Positions 17,557 through 25,723 are shown, counted from the stretch's first letter. The stretch: 48,124 nucleotides of DNA from Paenibacillus sp. DMB5 (GCF_001517085.1 NZ_LRAC01000022.1:1-48124); one strand, 5' to 3'. Notes: generated by a model not told the origin, from the letters alone. Made by a program: numbers and translations.

Positions 17557-18755
17557 ACGCAGCAAAAACGACGAAACAGGGAAGCCAGCGTAAGCAGAAA
17601 CGGCAGACTTCTGCCCCAGGCGCTTTAGCCACCCACCCGGCATCCGCTGCCCTAGGAGACTCCGCTGCCAGCCCTGTATCAGCAGGTCTGCAAGTCTCAG
17701 CCACCCGCCCTGCCGGTGCTGCACCACGGGAATCCGCCGTCCACCCGGCATCCGCTGCCCCAGAAGTCTCCGCTGCCCGCTCTGTACCAGCGGAGCTGCA
17801 TGTCTCCGCCGTCCGCTCTGCATCCCGGGCTGCAGGTGGCCGCCGCTCTGCAAACGCAGCGCCGCGTACCACTGCCGGTCGCCCCGGTGCAGCGCGGAAA
17901 CCCCGCCGCAAAACCGCAGCCAAGACCCCGGCGGCCGGCCCGAAGCAGACACAGATGCTCCCCCGCAAGCTGCGGGGGAAGCTGTCTGTCATTATCTCGG
18001 CAAAGAATGAGGCGAAGACCTTGCCGCTGCTGCTGAAGCAGGTGCAGCGGCTGGCACCTGCCGAGATTATCGTTGTGCTCAATGGCTGCACGGACAACAG
18101 CTTTCAGGCGGCCCGGCTGTGCAGGCAGGCAACGGTCGTGCATGTTCCCGAGCCGGCCGGCCATGATGTGGGCCGATCGCTTGGCGCCAAGCTCAGCAAG
18201 GGCGATATCCTGCTGTTCCTGGACGGCGATATGGTTATTCCGGCGTCGGAGCTGGCCGGTTTTGCCGCAGCGGTAGACGGCGGGGTTGATGTGGCGCTGA
18301 ATGATCTGGACGGCCTGCTGCCGCCTTTTGGACTCAGCGATAACGTTACCCGCTGTAAGCTGTATCTCAACATGGTGCTCGGCCGGAGTGATCTCGGAGC
18401 CTGCTCAATGACCGCAGTACCCCATGCCCTGTCCCGGCGTGCGCTGGAAGTGATCGGTTACCGTGAGTTGATGGTGCCGCCCAAAGCGCAGGCACTCGCG
18501 CTGCTGAAGCAGCTGCGGGTAGAAAAGGCAGGCACAGTCAATGTATTCAAGCAAAACCGTCTGCGGCAGGACAATACAGGCGCCGGAAACAGGGTGGAGC
18601 AGCTGATTGCCGGTGATCATGCGGAAGCGCTCAAGGCGGTTCTTATGCTGAGCGGAGCAAATGCCGGCGCGGCAGCCTGCAGGAGCAGCGCAGCCGGCTG
18701 GCCGCCTGGAGGAACGCCCTATGACCAAGACCAGTATCATTATTCCAACCTATAA
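17553..18755 (+). CDS. Glycosyltransferase family 2 with Ala/Ser/Pro-rich N-terminal repeats (copy 2)
   Basis: 400 aa. Residues 1-135 are a low-complexity Ala/Ser/Pro/Arg region built of imperfect repeats around HPASAA and VSA, ending in a Lys/Arg-rich stretch. The GT-A domain follows: LSVIISAKNEAKTLPLLL, VLNGCTDNSFQAA, GHDVGRSLGAKLSKGDILLFLDGDMVIP with DxD, then DVALNDLDG and MTAVPHALSRRAL. It matches copy 1 over the whole catalytic domain, so the pair arose by duplication. The start overlaps copy 1 (ATGA) and its last 35 bases overlap the next gene, showing a tightly coupled operon. The disordered N-terminus might anchor the enzyme to the spore coat; that is inference. Confidence 0.8.
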   Translation: MNAAKTTKQGSQRKQKRQTSAPGALATHPASAALGDSAASPVSAGLQVSATRPAGAAPRESAVHPASAAPEVSAARSVPAELHVSAVRSASRAAGGRRSANAAPRTTAGRPGAARKPRRKTAAKTPAAGPKQTQMLPRKLRGKLSVIISAKNEAKTLPLLLKQVQRLAPAEIIVVLNGCTDNSFQAARLCRQATVVHVPEPAGHDVGRSLGAKLSKGDILLFLDGDMVIPASELAGFAAAVDGGVDVALNDLDGLLPPFGLSDNVTRCKLYLNMVLGRSDLGACSMTAVPHALSRRALEVIGYRELMVPPKAQALALLKQLRVEKAGTVNVFKQNRLRQDNTGAGNRVEQLIAGDHAEALKAVLMLSGANAGAAACRSSAAGWPPGGTPYDQDQYHYSNL

Positions 18756-19458
18756 CGGGCGGAAGCTGCTTGAGGCCTGTGTCGAAGCGATCAGGCGTTA
18801 TACAGACTCTCCTTATGAAATTATCGTGGTCGATAATGGATCTAATGACGGTACGGCCGCCTATTGCCGCAGCAACAAGCTGACGTTGATCTCCCTTCCG
18901 GAGAACCGCGGTTTTCCGGCCGCCTGCAACCTTGGGCTGCAGCTGGCTTCGGGCGATGAGCTGCTGCTGCTGAACAACGACGTCATTGTCTCGCATAACT
19001 GGCTTGCCAACCTGAGGGCGGCTCTGTACAGCGCAGCGGATATCGGCATCGTCGGCCCGGTGACGAATTATGCGAGCGGCCGGCAGCAGGTAAGAACGTC
19101 TTACGCCGATATGCCCGGTTTTCACAGTGAGGCTATGACAGCTAACGTTCCTGATCCTATGAAATGGCAGGAGACGGTACGGCTCGTAGGCTTGTGCTTT
19201 TTATTCAAAAGAACCGTACTCGACCGTGTCGGCCTGCTGGATGAGCGGTATTCACCGGGACATTACGAGGACGATGATTATTGCTACCGTGCCCGGCTGA
19301 AGGGCTTCCGGCTGCTGATCGGCGGGGACTGCCTGGTGCATCATGAAGGGAGCGCGAGCTTCAAGCAGGTCTATTCCGCGGAGCTTCAGGAGCTGGTGGA
19401 GCGTAACCGCAGGATTTTTATAGAGAAATGGCATTTGGATCCGGCACAATTCATCTGA
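18721..19458 (+). CDS. Glycosyltransferase family 2, rhamnosyltransferase-like
   Basis: 245-aa GT-A enzyme of a different subfamily from its two neighbours. SIIIPTYNGRKLLEACVEAI at the N-terminus, IIVVDNGSNDGTAAYC, ENRGFPAACNLGLQLASGDELLLLNNDVIV (NND metal motif), IGIVGPVTNYASG, and the acceptor-side YSPGHYEDDDYCYRARLKGFRLLIGGD. The EDDDYCYR segment is typical of rhamnosyl- and O-antigen-type transferases. Start ATG 18721 has GGAGG upstream; the longer frame from 18661 lies inside the previous gene. With the nucleotidyltransferase downstream it suggests a deoxyhexose chain on the spore surface. Confidence 0.82.
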   Translation: MTKTSIIIPTYNGRKLLEACVEAIRRYTDSPYEIIVVDNGSNDGTAAYCRSNKLTLISLPENRGFPAACNLGLQLASGDELLLLNNDVIVSHNWLANLRAALYSAADIGIVGPVTNYASGRQQVRTSYADMPGFHSEAMTANVPDPMKWQETVRLVGLCFLFKRTVLDRVGLLDERYSPGHYEDDDYCYRARLKGFRLLIGGDCLVHHEGSASFKQVYSAELQELVERNRRIFIEKWHLDPAQFI

Positions 19459-19505
19459 TCTGCCAGCCCAAAGGCTAAGGACACAGATAAAAAGGAGGAA
19501 AGTAA

Positions 19506-20237
19506 GTGAAAGGAGTCATACTGGCGGGCGGAAAGGGAACAAGGCTACATCCGCTGACCCGGCTGATGAACAAACATTTGCTTCCGGTCGGCAAATATCC
19601 TATGGTGTGTTACGGTATTGACCGGCTGCGCCGGGGCGGGATAACCGATATTCTCCTGATCATCAGCAAGCAGTCTGCGGGGCAGTATACGGATTTCCTG
19701 GGCAGCGGTGCAGAATTCGGCGTAAACTTGACCTATAAAATCCAGGAGGCTGCAGGAGGCATCGCAGAAGCGCTGGAGCTGGCAGAAGGATTCATTCTCC
19801 CGGGCGAACGGTTTGTCGTGCTGCTGGGCGATAATCTTTTTATGGAGGATCTGACGCCTTATATGGAGAAATACGCAGAGCAGCCGCCAGGGACGGCCAA
19901 GGTGCTGCTGAAGCCGGTAGAGGATGCCCGCAGGTACGGGGTTCCTGTATTTGACGACAAGGATGCGTCCCTGATCGCTTATATAGAAGAAAAGCCGGAG
20001 CAGCCGAAGACGAATTTTTGCGTGACCGGCATTTATATGTACGATGAGGCAGTGTTCGACATTATTAAGCGGATTGCTCCTTCAGGGCGCGGCGAGCTGG
20101 AGATTACCGATGTGAACAATATTTATGCCGGGGAGGGTAAGCTCAGCTACGATGTGCTCAAGGAATGGTGGAGCGACGCGGGAACGTTCCAGTCTCTGCA
20201 GGAGGCCGGGGAAAAGCTGAAGAACACGCTGCCTTAA
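19506..20237 (+). CDS. rfbA: Glucose-1-phosphate thymidylyltransferase, short RmlA/SpsI type
   Basis: Joins dTTP and glucose-1-phosphate to dTDP-glucose, the first step to dTDP-rhamnose. 243 aa, the length of the short spore-associated form (SpsI in B. subtilis and the exosporium enzyme in the B. cereus group) rather than the roughly 290-aa classic RmlA. MKGVILAGGKGTRLHPLT is the nucleotide-binding signature. LLPVGKYPM, GGIAEALELA, VLLGDNLF (metal Asp), YIEEKP and TGIYMYD are all present. GTG 19506 follows AAGGAGG. No rmlB/C/D are visible, so later steps must be encoded elsewhere. A strong terminator ends the operon. Confidence 0.85.
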   Translation: MKGVILAGGKGTRLHPLTRLMNKHLLPVGKYPMVCYGIDRLRRGGITDILLIISKQSAGQYTDFLGSGAEFGVNLTYKIQEAAGGIAEALELAEGFILPGERFVVLLGDNLFMEDLTPYMEKYAEQPPGTAKVLLKPVEDARRYGVPVFDDKDASLIAYIEEKPEQPKTNFCVTGIYMYDEAVFDIIKRIAPSGRGELEITDVNNIYAGEGKLSYDVLKEWWSDAGTFQSLQEAGEKLKNTLP

Positions 20238-20272
20238 GCTACTTTTTGAAAAAAGATTAGGAGTTACAGGCA

Positions 20273-20312
20273 AGAGACATTCTTCTCACTAGGGGGAGGG
20301 TGTCTCTTTTTT
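20273..20312 (+). terminator. Intrinsic terminator of the glycosyltransferase operon
   Basis: AGAGACA (20273-20279) pairs with TGTCTCT (20301-20307), with further pairing of CTTCTC to GGGGAG inside, followed by T6. Confidence 0.85.
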
Positions 20313-20449
20313 ACGGTAGATATATTGTAAGGTTTACTTTACTAGAGTGATAGTACCCAAGTATCCAGATTTTAGATATACTGTACATGCGGATCATTGG
20401 TCCTGCGTCTTTTGAACTACATACTTAGGGTGCTGAAAGGGGCGTACAT

Positions 20450-21301
20450 ATGTTTAACAAGGATTTGCGCGAAACGGCTATCAGTAATATGAAGGCAGAA
20501 CAATCCAGATATGAATCGGAAAATAAGCAGCTTGTGGGAGATGCAGAGCAGCTGCTGGGCAAGCGGAGATTGCTCAAGTCCGCGGTCGATGAATCCTGGG
20601 AGTTTATAAATAATATGCGTAATAAGCCGACAGCTCTGGATACCGAGCTCAAAATCATAAAGATTGAGTCCAAGAGGTTCTCCGGTTTGCTGGATACCCT
20701 TGAAAAGGAGATCAGCAAGGCTAATTTTACCTCCGGCGGGACGGCGGCAACAGGTGTGGCAGCTGGTATCGGTGTGGCTGCTTTTGGGCCGACCGCTGCG
20801 TTGGCTATTGCTACTACATTTGGCACGGCTTCGACTGGTACAGCTATTGCTACGCTTAGCGGTGCAGCAGCCACGAATGCTGCCCTTGCCTGGCTGGGAG
20901 GCGGGGCGCTGGTTGCCGGCGGCGGCGGAACAGCGGCAGGAACCGCACTGCTTGGACTGGCGGGTCCGGTCGGCTGGGCGATAGGCGGAGGCGCGCTTGT
21001 GACCGCCGGTTTACTCAAAAGCGGCAAAAACAAGAAGATTGCCGAACAGGCCAGCACGGAGGCTGCGAAGATCCGTAAACATGTCAAAGCCATAGAGGCC
21101 ACCCGTAAAGAAATCCAGGAGATTACGGCACTGAGCACCGCGGCCTCGGACGGGCTGCGCGGCCTGCTTCTGCAGTGCCGTACATTGACTACGGACTATA
21201 CGCAGCTTACACCGGAAGCCAAGCAGCGGCTGGGAGCGCTGGTCAATAATACTAAAGCCGGGGCGCAGCTGTTGAACCGGGCTGTTGGAGCAAACGCATA
21301 A
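20450..21301 (+). CDS. Gly/Ala-rich membrane-associated protein of an unrecognised two-gene module
   Basis: 283 aa. Residues 1-98 are charged and helical with coiled-coil character. Residues about 100-190 are a Gly/Ala/Thr-rich hydrophobic block (TGVAAGIGVAAFGPTAALAI, LGGGALVAGGGGTAAGTALL, GWAIGGGALVTAGLL) like glycine-zipper membrane segments. The last 90 residues are charged and helical again. I do not recognise the family. Glycine-zipper cores flanked by helices occur in pore-forming and membrane-remodelling proteins, but that likeness is only in composition. ATG 20450 has GAAAGGGG upstream. The next gene starts 33 bases on, and one terminator follows both, so they form a transcription unit. 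Confidence 0.7.
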   Translation: MFNKDLRETAISNMKAEQSRYESENKQLVGDAEQLLGKRRLLKSAVDESWEFINNMRNKPTALDTELKIIKIESKRFSGLLDTLEKEISKANFTSGGTAATGVAAGIGVAAFGPTAALAIATTFGTASTGTAIATLSGAAATNAALAWLGGGALVAGGGGTAAGTALLGLAGPVGWAIGGGALVTAGLLKSGKNKKIAEQASTEAAKIRKHVKAIEATRKEIQEITALSTAASDGLRGLLLQCRTLTTDYTQLTPEAKQRLGALVNNTKAGAQLLNRAVGANA

Positions 21302-21334
21302 CAATGGAAGCGGCGGGTGCAAAGGGGGATGGCC

Positions 21335-22924
21335 ATGTCCGGAGAGGTTCTCGAAATGACTTCATTATTAGAGGTAGAGCTTAAGGAAATTACTTTAAGT
21401 AAAAAGACTCTGGAGATTAATCATGTACTGGAGCTTCTGGCAAAGTATAAGGAAACAACGCTGAATACGCTAATTAGCCAGTTTGGGCTCGGGCCTGTCT
21501 TTGACAGCTACAGGAACGGCGGGAATGTAACGACCCTTCATAACGCCGGGAAGGGAATCTTTGCGGATGAAGCCACCTCAGAGCGGTACACGGAAGCTTT
21601 TGACCGGAAGAATTACGAGAAGGATTTCCCGAAGAAGCGGAAGCTTAAATTTCAAACCAGCAGCCAAATTACGGATGACTATACCGGAAAAATACTAAGG
21701 AAAGACGGGACAACCCATCTGGATCACATTGTATCTGCCAAGGCGGTTCACGACAATAACGGGGCGCGCCTGTATATGTCTGCTGAGCGGCGTAATGAAA
21801 TGGCCACCTCCGATAAGAATCTGGCCTGGACAGACTCCAGCTTGAATCAGTCGAAAAGCGATAAGGATCTGGAGCAGTGGATGGCCCGCCAGAACAAGCG
21901 GACTCCAGGCGAGACCAACGCCCAGCATTATGAAATCAATCAGGAGGCGGCTGCCCGGAAGAATAAGGAAGCTAAGCAGCATGTCCAGTCCACAGTCCGG
22001 CGGGCCAGAAACAAATATTATGCATCCGGGGTGCTGTCAAGCGGTGTGGATCAGGGCTTGCGGATGGGGAAGAAGCAGGCACTCGGGATGTTCCTATATG
22101 AGCTGCAGGCGGCGCTAATCCCGGAAATGACCGAATATTTCAGACAGTTTAAGAGCTATGGGACTTTATCAAGAAGAATAGAAGAGTTTAGCAATCTCTG
22201 CATGCGTCTGCAGGCAAGGATGGCGGCAAAGGCAAAGGATATCGCCAGAGCTTTTGGCGAGGGGCTGGCCGGCGGCTTCACCGCGAACCTGATAACAATC
22301 CTGGTCAATACGTTCGCAACCACCTCCAGGAACATGGCCCGGATGCTGAATGACAGCATACATGCCCTGATCAGAGCCTTCAAATTACTGATCAATCCTC
22401 CCTCCGGAATGGGGCAGAGCCAGGCGCTGCTGGAAGCTTCCAAAATATTGACTGCAGCTGTTACAGCTTCAGCCGGAGTCATATTGAACGAAAGCTTTGC
22501 CGCCTATCTCAAAACAACCCCGGCTGCTCCTTTTGCGGATCTGATTGCCGGTGTGCTTGGCGGGATTCTGACCGGAATTGTCTCCGTAACCCTCGTATAT
22601 ATGATCGACAACTTTGTTGCAGTAATGAAAAGTGTAGGAGCGGCCTTCAGCCTGATCAAATATCAGCTGACAGTTAGCAGGGATGACATCCGCCGGATCT
22701 ATCTGGATGCGGTCTCGTCAATTGATGCCGAATATCAGCTGATTCTGGGACGGATCTATCTGGAATATGAAGAGCTGAACAAGCTGACAAGCCTCGCATA
22801 TGATTGCGGCAGACTGGCGGGACTGCAGTTAAAGGCCAGCCAGGAGCTGGCCAGGGCGAACGGAGTACAGGAAAACGAAATCCTTATGGGACTGGATGAT
22901 ATTGACGATTTTTTTATGAATTGA
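21335..22924 (+). CDS. HNH-like nuclease/membrane fusion protein of an unrecognised two-gene module
   Basis: 529 aa. Residues about 95-200 carry DYTGKILRKDGTTHLDHIVSAKAVHDN followed by KNLAWTDSSLNQSK. The D-H pair and distant N/K resemble an HNH (His-Me) endonuclease core without zinc cysteines. Residues about 200-300 are charged helices. The C-terminal part has hydrophobic stretches (GFTANLITILVNTF, LTAAVTASAGVILNESFAAYL, LIAGVLGGILTGIVSVTLVYMI) and ends with an acidic tail. A nuclease-like head on a membrane-like body, paired with a glycine-rich membrane protein, hints at an effector or defence role; this is not shown. Start ATG 21335 lies six bases after AAAGGGGG. It may equally be a structural domain that has lost catalysis. 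Confidence 0.65.
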   Translation: MSGEVLEMTSLLEVELKEITLSKKTLEINHVLELLAKYKETTLNTLISQFGLGPVFDSYRNGGNVTTLHNAGKGIFADEATSERYTEAFDRKNYEKDFPKKRKLKFQTSSQITDDYTGKILRKDGTTHLDHIVSAKAVHDNNGARLYMSAERRNEMATSDKNLAWTDSSLNQSKSDKDLEQWMARQNKRTPGETNAQHYEINQEAAARKNKEAKQHVQSTVRRARNKYYASGVLSSGVDQGLRMGKKQALGMFLYELQAALIPEMTEYFRQFKSYGTLSRRIEEFSNLCMRLQARMAAKAKDIARAFGEGLAGGFTANLITILVNTFATTSRNMARMLNDSIHALIRAFKLLINPPSGMGQSQALLEASKILTAAVTASAGVILNESFAAYLKTTPAAPFADLIAGVLGGILTGIVSVTLVYMIDNFVAVMKSVGAAFSLIKYQLTVSRDDIRRIYLDAVSSIDAEYQLILGRIYLEYEELNKLTSLAYDCGRLAGLQLKASQELARANGVQENEILMGLDDIDDFFMN

Positions 22925-22935
22925 ATACTGTTAAA

Positions 22936-22967
22936 CCTGACTTCGTCCTCGGAAGTCAGGTTTTTTT
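22936..22967 (+). terminator. Intrinsic terminator of the two-gene module
   Basis: CCTGACTTC (22936-22944) pairs with GAAGTCAGG (22952-22960), then T7. Its end overlaps the stop codon of the convergent acetyltransferase gene. Confidence 0.92.
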
Positions 22968-23478
22968 ACGGCCGGCCAACCCTCCACCAGATCAGCTCAT
23001 CGGTCTCGCGGTAGGGTTCAGCACCCAGATGCTGCAGCAGCCTGTGGGAGGCGGTATTGTCCGGCTCTGTATCAGCAATGACCCACTGTGCCTCCGGATG
23101 GCTGAAAATCCACCCATTAAGACACCGTACCGCCTCCGTTCCGTACCCCTTGCCCCAATGCTGCCCGTCAATGATATAGCCGATTATAACCTCACCCTGT
23201 CCGTTCGGCCGGCCTTTCAGAATCAGGAAGCCGATGATTTGCTGCTCCTCCCGGTGAATGACAGCCCAGCACGTATACCACAAATAATGCTCAGCGTTCT
23301 GCAGCACCTTGGAATGGCGTACCTTGAGTGCATACAGCATTTCATCGTCCAGAATGGCCGGGGCCAGCCTGTAGCCAAGAGCCTGCTCCAATGAGGCGGC
23401 GGCGCAGCTGAGGGTACTGACAGACAGCTCTGCGGCAGTCATGGCCTGTAAATCCAGGCGGTTACTTGTAATTTTCAT
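22966..23478 (-). CDS. GNAT-family N-acetyltransferase (RimJ/RimL-like)
   Basis: 170 aa. N-terminal ITSNRLDLQAMTAAELS, then the acetyl-CoA core: EVIIGYIIDGQHWGKGYGTEAVRCLNGWIF (motif A with the Q/GxGxG/A-type loop) and ADTEPDNTASHRLLQHLGAEPY (motif B, the N..S..LL..G pattern of RimJ/RimL-type enzymes). The likely substrate is a small molecule or protein N-terminus. Start ATG 23478 is chosen because the family begins at this ITSxRL-like motif; the ATG at 23496 has no ribosome site. Convergent with the preceding module. Confidence 0.82.
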   Translation of the reverse strand: MKITSNRLDLQAMTAAELSVSTLSCAAASLEQALGYRLAPAILDDEMLYALKVRHSKVLQNAEHYLWYTCWAVIHREEQQIIGFLILKGRPNGQGEVIIGYIIDGQHWGKGYGTEAVRCLNGWIFSHPEAQWVIADTEPDNTASHRLLQHLGAEPYRETDELIWWRVGRP

Positions 23479-23693
23479 AGTGCGCCCCCAATCCATTTAT
23501 ACATTCTGCTATAAGACCTTTATGTGAGAAAAGACCATTCATTCCAGCATTCAGCATATGCCCGGGCATTCCCTCTGTCAATATCCTCCAAATGTTCATA
23601 GGTTCCGTTCCTCAGCATTCCGGGTTCCTCCGCACCGACAGGGCTTCAGCCGCATATGCTGTAGCAGGGCGTTTGAGCAAAGGAGACATGAAG

Positions 23694-23981
23694 GTGCAGA
23701 ATAAAATAACCAAAGTGCTGCAGCACATGGCCCATACGCACGAACAGATGGCGCGGATTCTTGACGCCGAACGCCACGTTGCCGTCCGTATGTCGCAAAT
23801 AGTCCATGATCTGCCGGATGCGGAGCCTGATTTCGGCGGTTTCAGCGGACTGGTCGAAAGCCACGGCCAGGTCAACAAAAATATCATCGCTTATTTGAAC
23901 GCACTTGCTGATCTGGAAGAGGCGATGGCCGAAGGGGTAGGCCGTGTAATCAAGGAACTGGGCGGCCAGGAAGAAGAGTAG
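23694..23981 (+). CDS. Small helical protein, first gene of a four-gene operon
   Basis: 95 aa from GTG 23694, which has AGGAG eight bases upstream; ATG 23688 is only two bases from it. It is almost wholly helical with a conserved-looking stretch HEQMARILDAERHVAVRMSQI and a Gly/Glu-rich C-terminus. I do not recognise the family. The hydrophobic spacing of MARILDAE recurs in the next two products (NIAMILEAK and ALAAILESI), suggesting three diverged copies of one helical module. The following gene starts 24 bases on. Confidence 0.6.
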   Translation: MQNKITKVLQHMAHTHEQMARILDAERHVAVRMSQIVHDLPDAEPDFGGFSGLVESHGQVNKNIIAYLNALADLEEAMAEGVGRVIKELGGQEEE

Positions 23982-24005
23982 CGCTTAAAGAGCAGGAGGC
24001 GGAAT

Positions 24006-24347
24006 ATGAGCAGGGAAAAAGCTTATCTGCAAATGCTGGAGTCGACCGCTACTATCCAGTGGAACATCGCGATGATTCTCGAGGCCAAAGCGGTAGAGGC
24101 GGAAAAGGTAAAGCAGTGGACACATCATCATATCCATGCGAGATCCTTCGACAACCATGAAGAGCAGCTGAAGGAAACCCTCTCGATCCATGAGGTAATT
24201 GTGGAGATGGTGGAGGGGCTGACCAAGCTGGAAAACGGGCTGTACAGCAACCTGAAGGCGGTGCTGGGCAGCGGCGAGGATGAAGGCGGCGAAGGCTTCG
24301 GCGGCATGTCCGGTGACGGCTTCGACTTCGGGGACGACAGCAAATGA
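24006..24347 (+). CDS. Small helical protein, second gene of the four-gene operon
   Basis: 113 aa. An N-terminal helical region (LQMLESTATIQWNIAMILEAKAVEAEKVKQW), a His cluster (THHHIHARS), then a helical segment. The tail is Gly/Asp/Glu-rich (GEDEGGEGFGGMSGDGFDFGDD) and probably disordered. ATG 24006 follows AGGAGG at a good distance. Its stop overlaps the next start as ATGA. Unknown family; possibly a spore or coat component given the surrounding loci, but that is only context. Confidence 0.6.
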   Translation: MSREKAYLQMLESTATIQWNIAMILEAKAVEAEKVKQWTHHHIHARSFDNHEEQLKETLSIHEVIVEMVEGLTKLENGLYSNLKAVLGSGEDEGGEGFGGMSGDGFDFGDDSK

Positions 24348-24646
24348 GCGGCGGGCTTCTCTCCGAACACGCCGTCAAGCTGGAGATGATCCGCTCCATT
24401 GCCCGCAGCCAGGCCGCACTGGCTGCGATTCTGGAGAGTATCGCCGAAATTACGGGGCAATCGGAGCTGACGGCCCGCAAGCTGAGTGACAATATCAGAA
24501 TCCTAAGCCAATATCAAAGCGCCATGTGCCGGATGATGTCCGGTATTTCGCTGCATCAGCCCAAGCAGGGGAAGCCTGCGGCACCATGGCTTAACAAGCA
24601 TGCGCAAGGGATGCCGCGAAGAGCACATGGAGTACAGGAGGAGTAG
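24344..24646 (+). CDS. Small helical protein, third gene of the four-gene operon
   Basis: 100 aa, helical (IRSIARSQAALAAILESIAEITGQ) with a basic, Pro-rich C-terminal tail. Translation is probably coupled to the previous gene through the ATGA overlap, since no strong ribosome site is visible. Shares the A-x-IL-E spacing with its two neighbours. Function unknown. Confidence 0.58.
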   Translation: MSGGLLSEHAVKLEMIRSIARSQAALAAILESIAEITGQSELTARKLSDNIRILSQYQSAMCRMMSGISLHQPKQGKPAAPWLNKHAQGMPRRAHGVQEE

Positions 24647-24650
24647 AAGG

Positions 24651-25040
24651 ATGAAGAGAAAGAAAGCAATCAAGCGTTCAGGCCGGGCAGCCAAGAGACG
24701 CACCCTGCTGGTGACACGCAAAGCGAAGATCCGCAGAGGAGCCGGCCGCAAACTCCGCAAGCTGCGCTCAGGCAAGACCAAGAGAGGACTGCTGCTGCGC
24801 AAGAAAAGAAGACTCCGCCGCCGGATTGCGGCCCGGAGAGTTCAGGTGGTTGTTCAGCCGCCGGTGCAGGTAACGCCGGCTGCCCCGCTGGTCGTTCCGC
24901 TCCCCCCGGATCTGGGCGTCCCTCCGGAAACCCCGCCGGGAGACGCCTATCAGCAGGGCTACACCGAAGCATACAACGTGGGGTTCGACGCCGGTTTCGC
25001 CAAGGGCTTCGAGGACGGGCATAAGCTGGAGCTCGGCTAA
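24651..25040 (+). CDS. Basic Arg/Lys-rich protein with C-terminal GY/GF repeat motif
   Basis: 129 aa in three parts. The first, residues 1-65, is extremely Lys/Arg-rich, like a nucleic-acid or polyanion binder. The second, 66-100, is a Pro/Val linker (PVQVTPAAPLVVPLPPDLG). The third is a C-terminal motif QGYTEAYNVGFDAGFAKGFEDGH with aromatic-Gly spacing every four residues. The same G-Y-x-x-G-Y-x-x-G pattern opens both CgeB-like glycosyltransferases at 44.5 and 45.6 kb. ATG 24651 has AGGAGG eight bases upstream. It could be a spore-surface component with that motif as a docking tag; this is inference. Confidence 0.6.
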   Translation: MKRKKAIKRSGRAAKRRTLLVTRKAKIRRGAGRKLRKLRSGKTKRGLLLRKKRRLRRRIAARRVQVVVQPPVQVTPAAPLVVPLPPDLGVPPETPPGDAYQQGYTEAYNVGFDAGFAKGFEDGHKLELG

Positions 25041-25048
25041 CCAAACAT

Positions 25049-25076
25049 GGGCTTGCCCGGATCGTGCGGGCAGGCC
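25049..25076 (+). terminator. Hairpin after the four-gene operon
   Basis: GGGCTTGCCCG (25049-25059) pairs with CGGGCAGGCCC (25067-25076), an 11-bp stem with one G-T pair and a short loop. No T-run follows, so its role as a terminator is only likely. Confidence 0.5.
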
Positions 25077-25198
25077 CTGCTGTGCTGTACAGACCGGAAG
25101 CCGGACTATTGAATTTGTCTCCTGATGTGATAAACTTCACTATGGATCGTCGTAGTCAGGTTTAACTCAAAATCATCAGGCAGGAAAGCAGGGATACC

Positions 25199-25723
25199 AT
25201 GGGCAGTAATGAAATCCGTAAAGCGCGGACAGAGGAAATCGGAGAGATTATGGAGCTGATCGCCAGATGTGTACAGGTGATGCAGGCGGGCGGAAGCGAC
25301 CAGTGGGATGACAGCTATCCTAACCGTGAAGTCATTGGACAGGATATCGAACACGGGACACTCTACGCTTACATAGATAATGGCGCTGTTGCCGGAATTC
25401 TTGTGCTGGACGAGCACCAGAATGAGCTGTACCAGAGCATTAAGTGGTCACAGGAGCAGGGCAAGGCGCTGATCATGCACCGGCTGGCTGTTCACCCTGA
25501 GGCTCAGGGCAAAGGCATTGCCCGGAAGCTGATCGCTTACGCCGAGCAATATGCCCGGGAGGCAGGGTACAGCAGCATCCGGCTGGACACTTATACGAAG
25601 AACACTCCTGCGCTTGCTTTGTATCCGGGGCTTGGATATGAACGCAGAGGCGAGATTTTTTTCCCGGGGCGTACCGCGAGCTTTCCGGTATTTGAAAAAG
25701 TTCTGGATGGCGACAAGGAGTAA
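25199..25723 (+). CDS. GNAT-family N-acetyltransferase
   Basis: 174 aa, full-length GNAT fold. N-terminal IRKARTEEIGEIMELIARCVQ, substrate region GGSDQWDDSYPNREVIGQDIE, acetyl-CoA core IMHRLAVHPEAQGKGIARKLIAYAEQYA (Q-x-x-G-x-G/A), then SSIRLDTYTKNTPALALYPGLGYERRGEIFF (motif B). The GGSDQW pattern is common in uncharacterised Bacillales members of this family. ATG 25199 follows CAGGAAAGCAGGGATACC. Substrate unknown. Confidence 0.82.
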   Translation: MGSNEIRKARTEEIGEIMELIARCVQVMQAGGSDQWDDSYPNREVIGQDIEHGTLYAYIDNGAVAGILVLDEHQNELYQSIKWSQEQGKALIMHRLAVHPEAQGKGIARKLIAYAEQYAREAGYSSIRLDTYTKNTPALALYPGLGYERRGEIFFPGRTASFPVFEKVLDGDKE

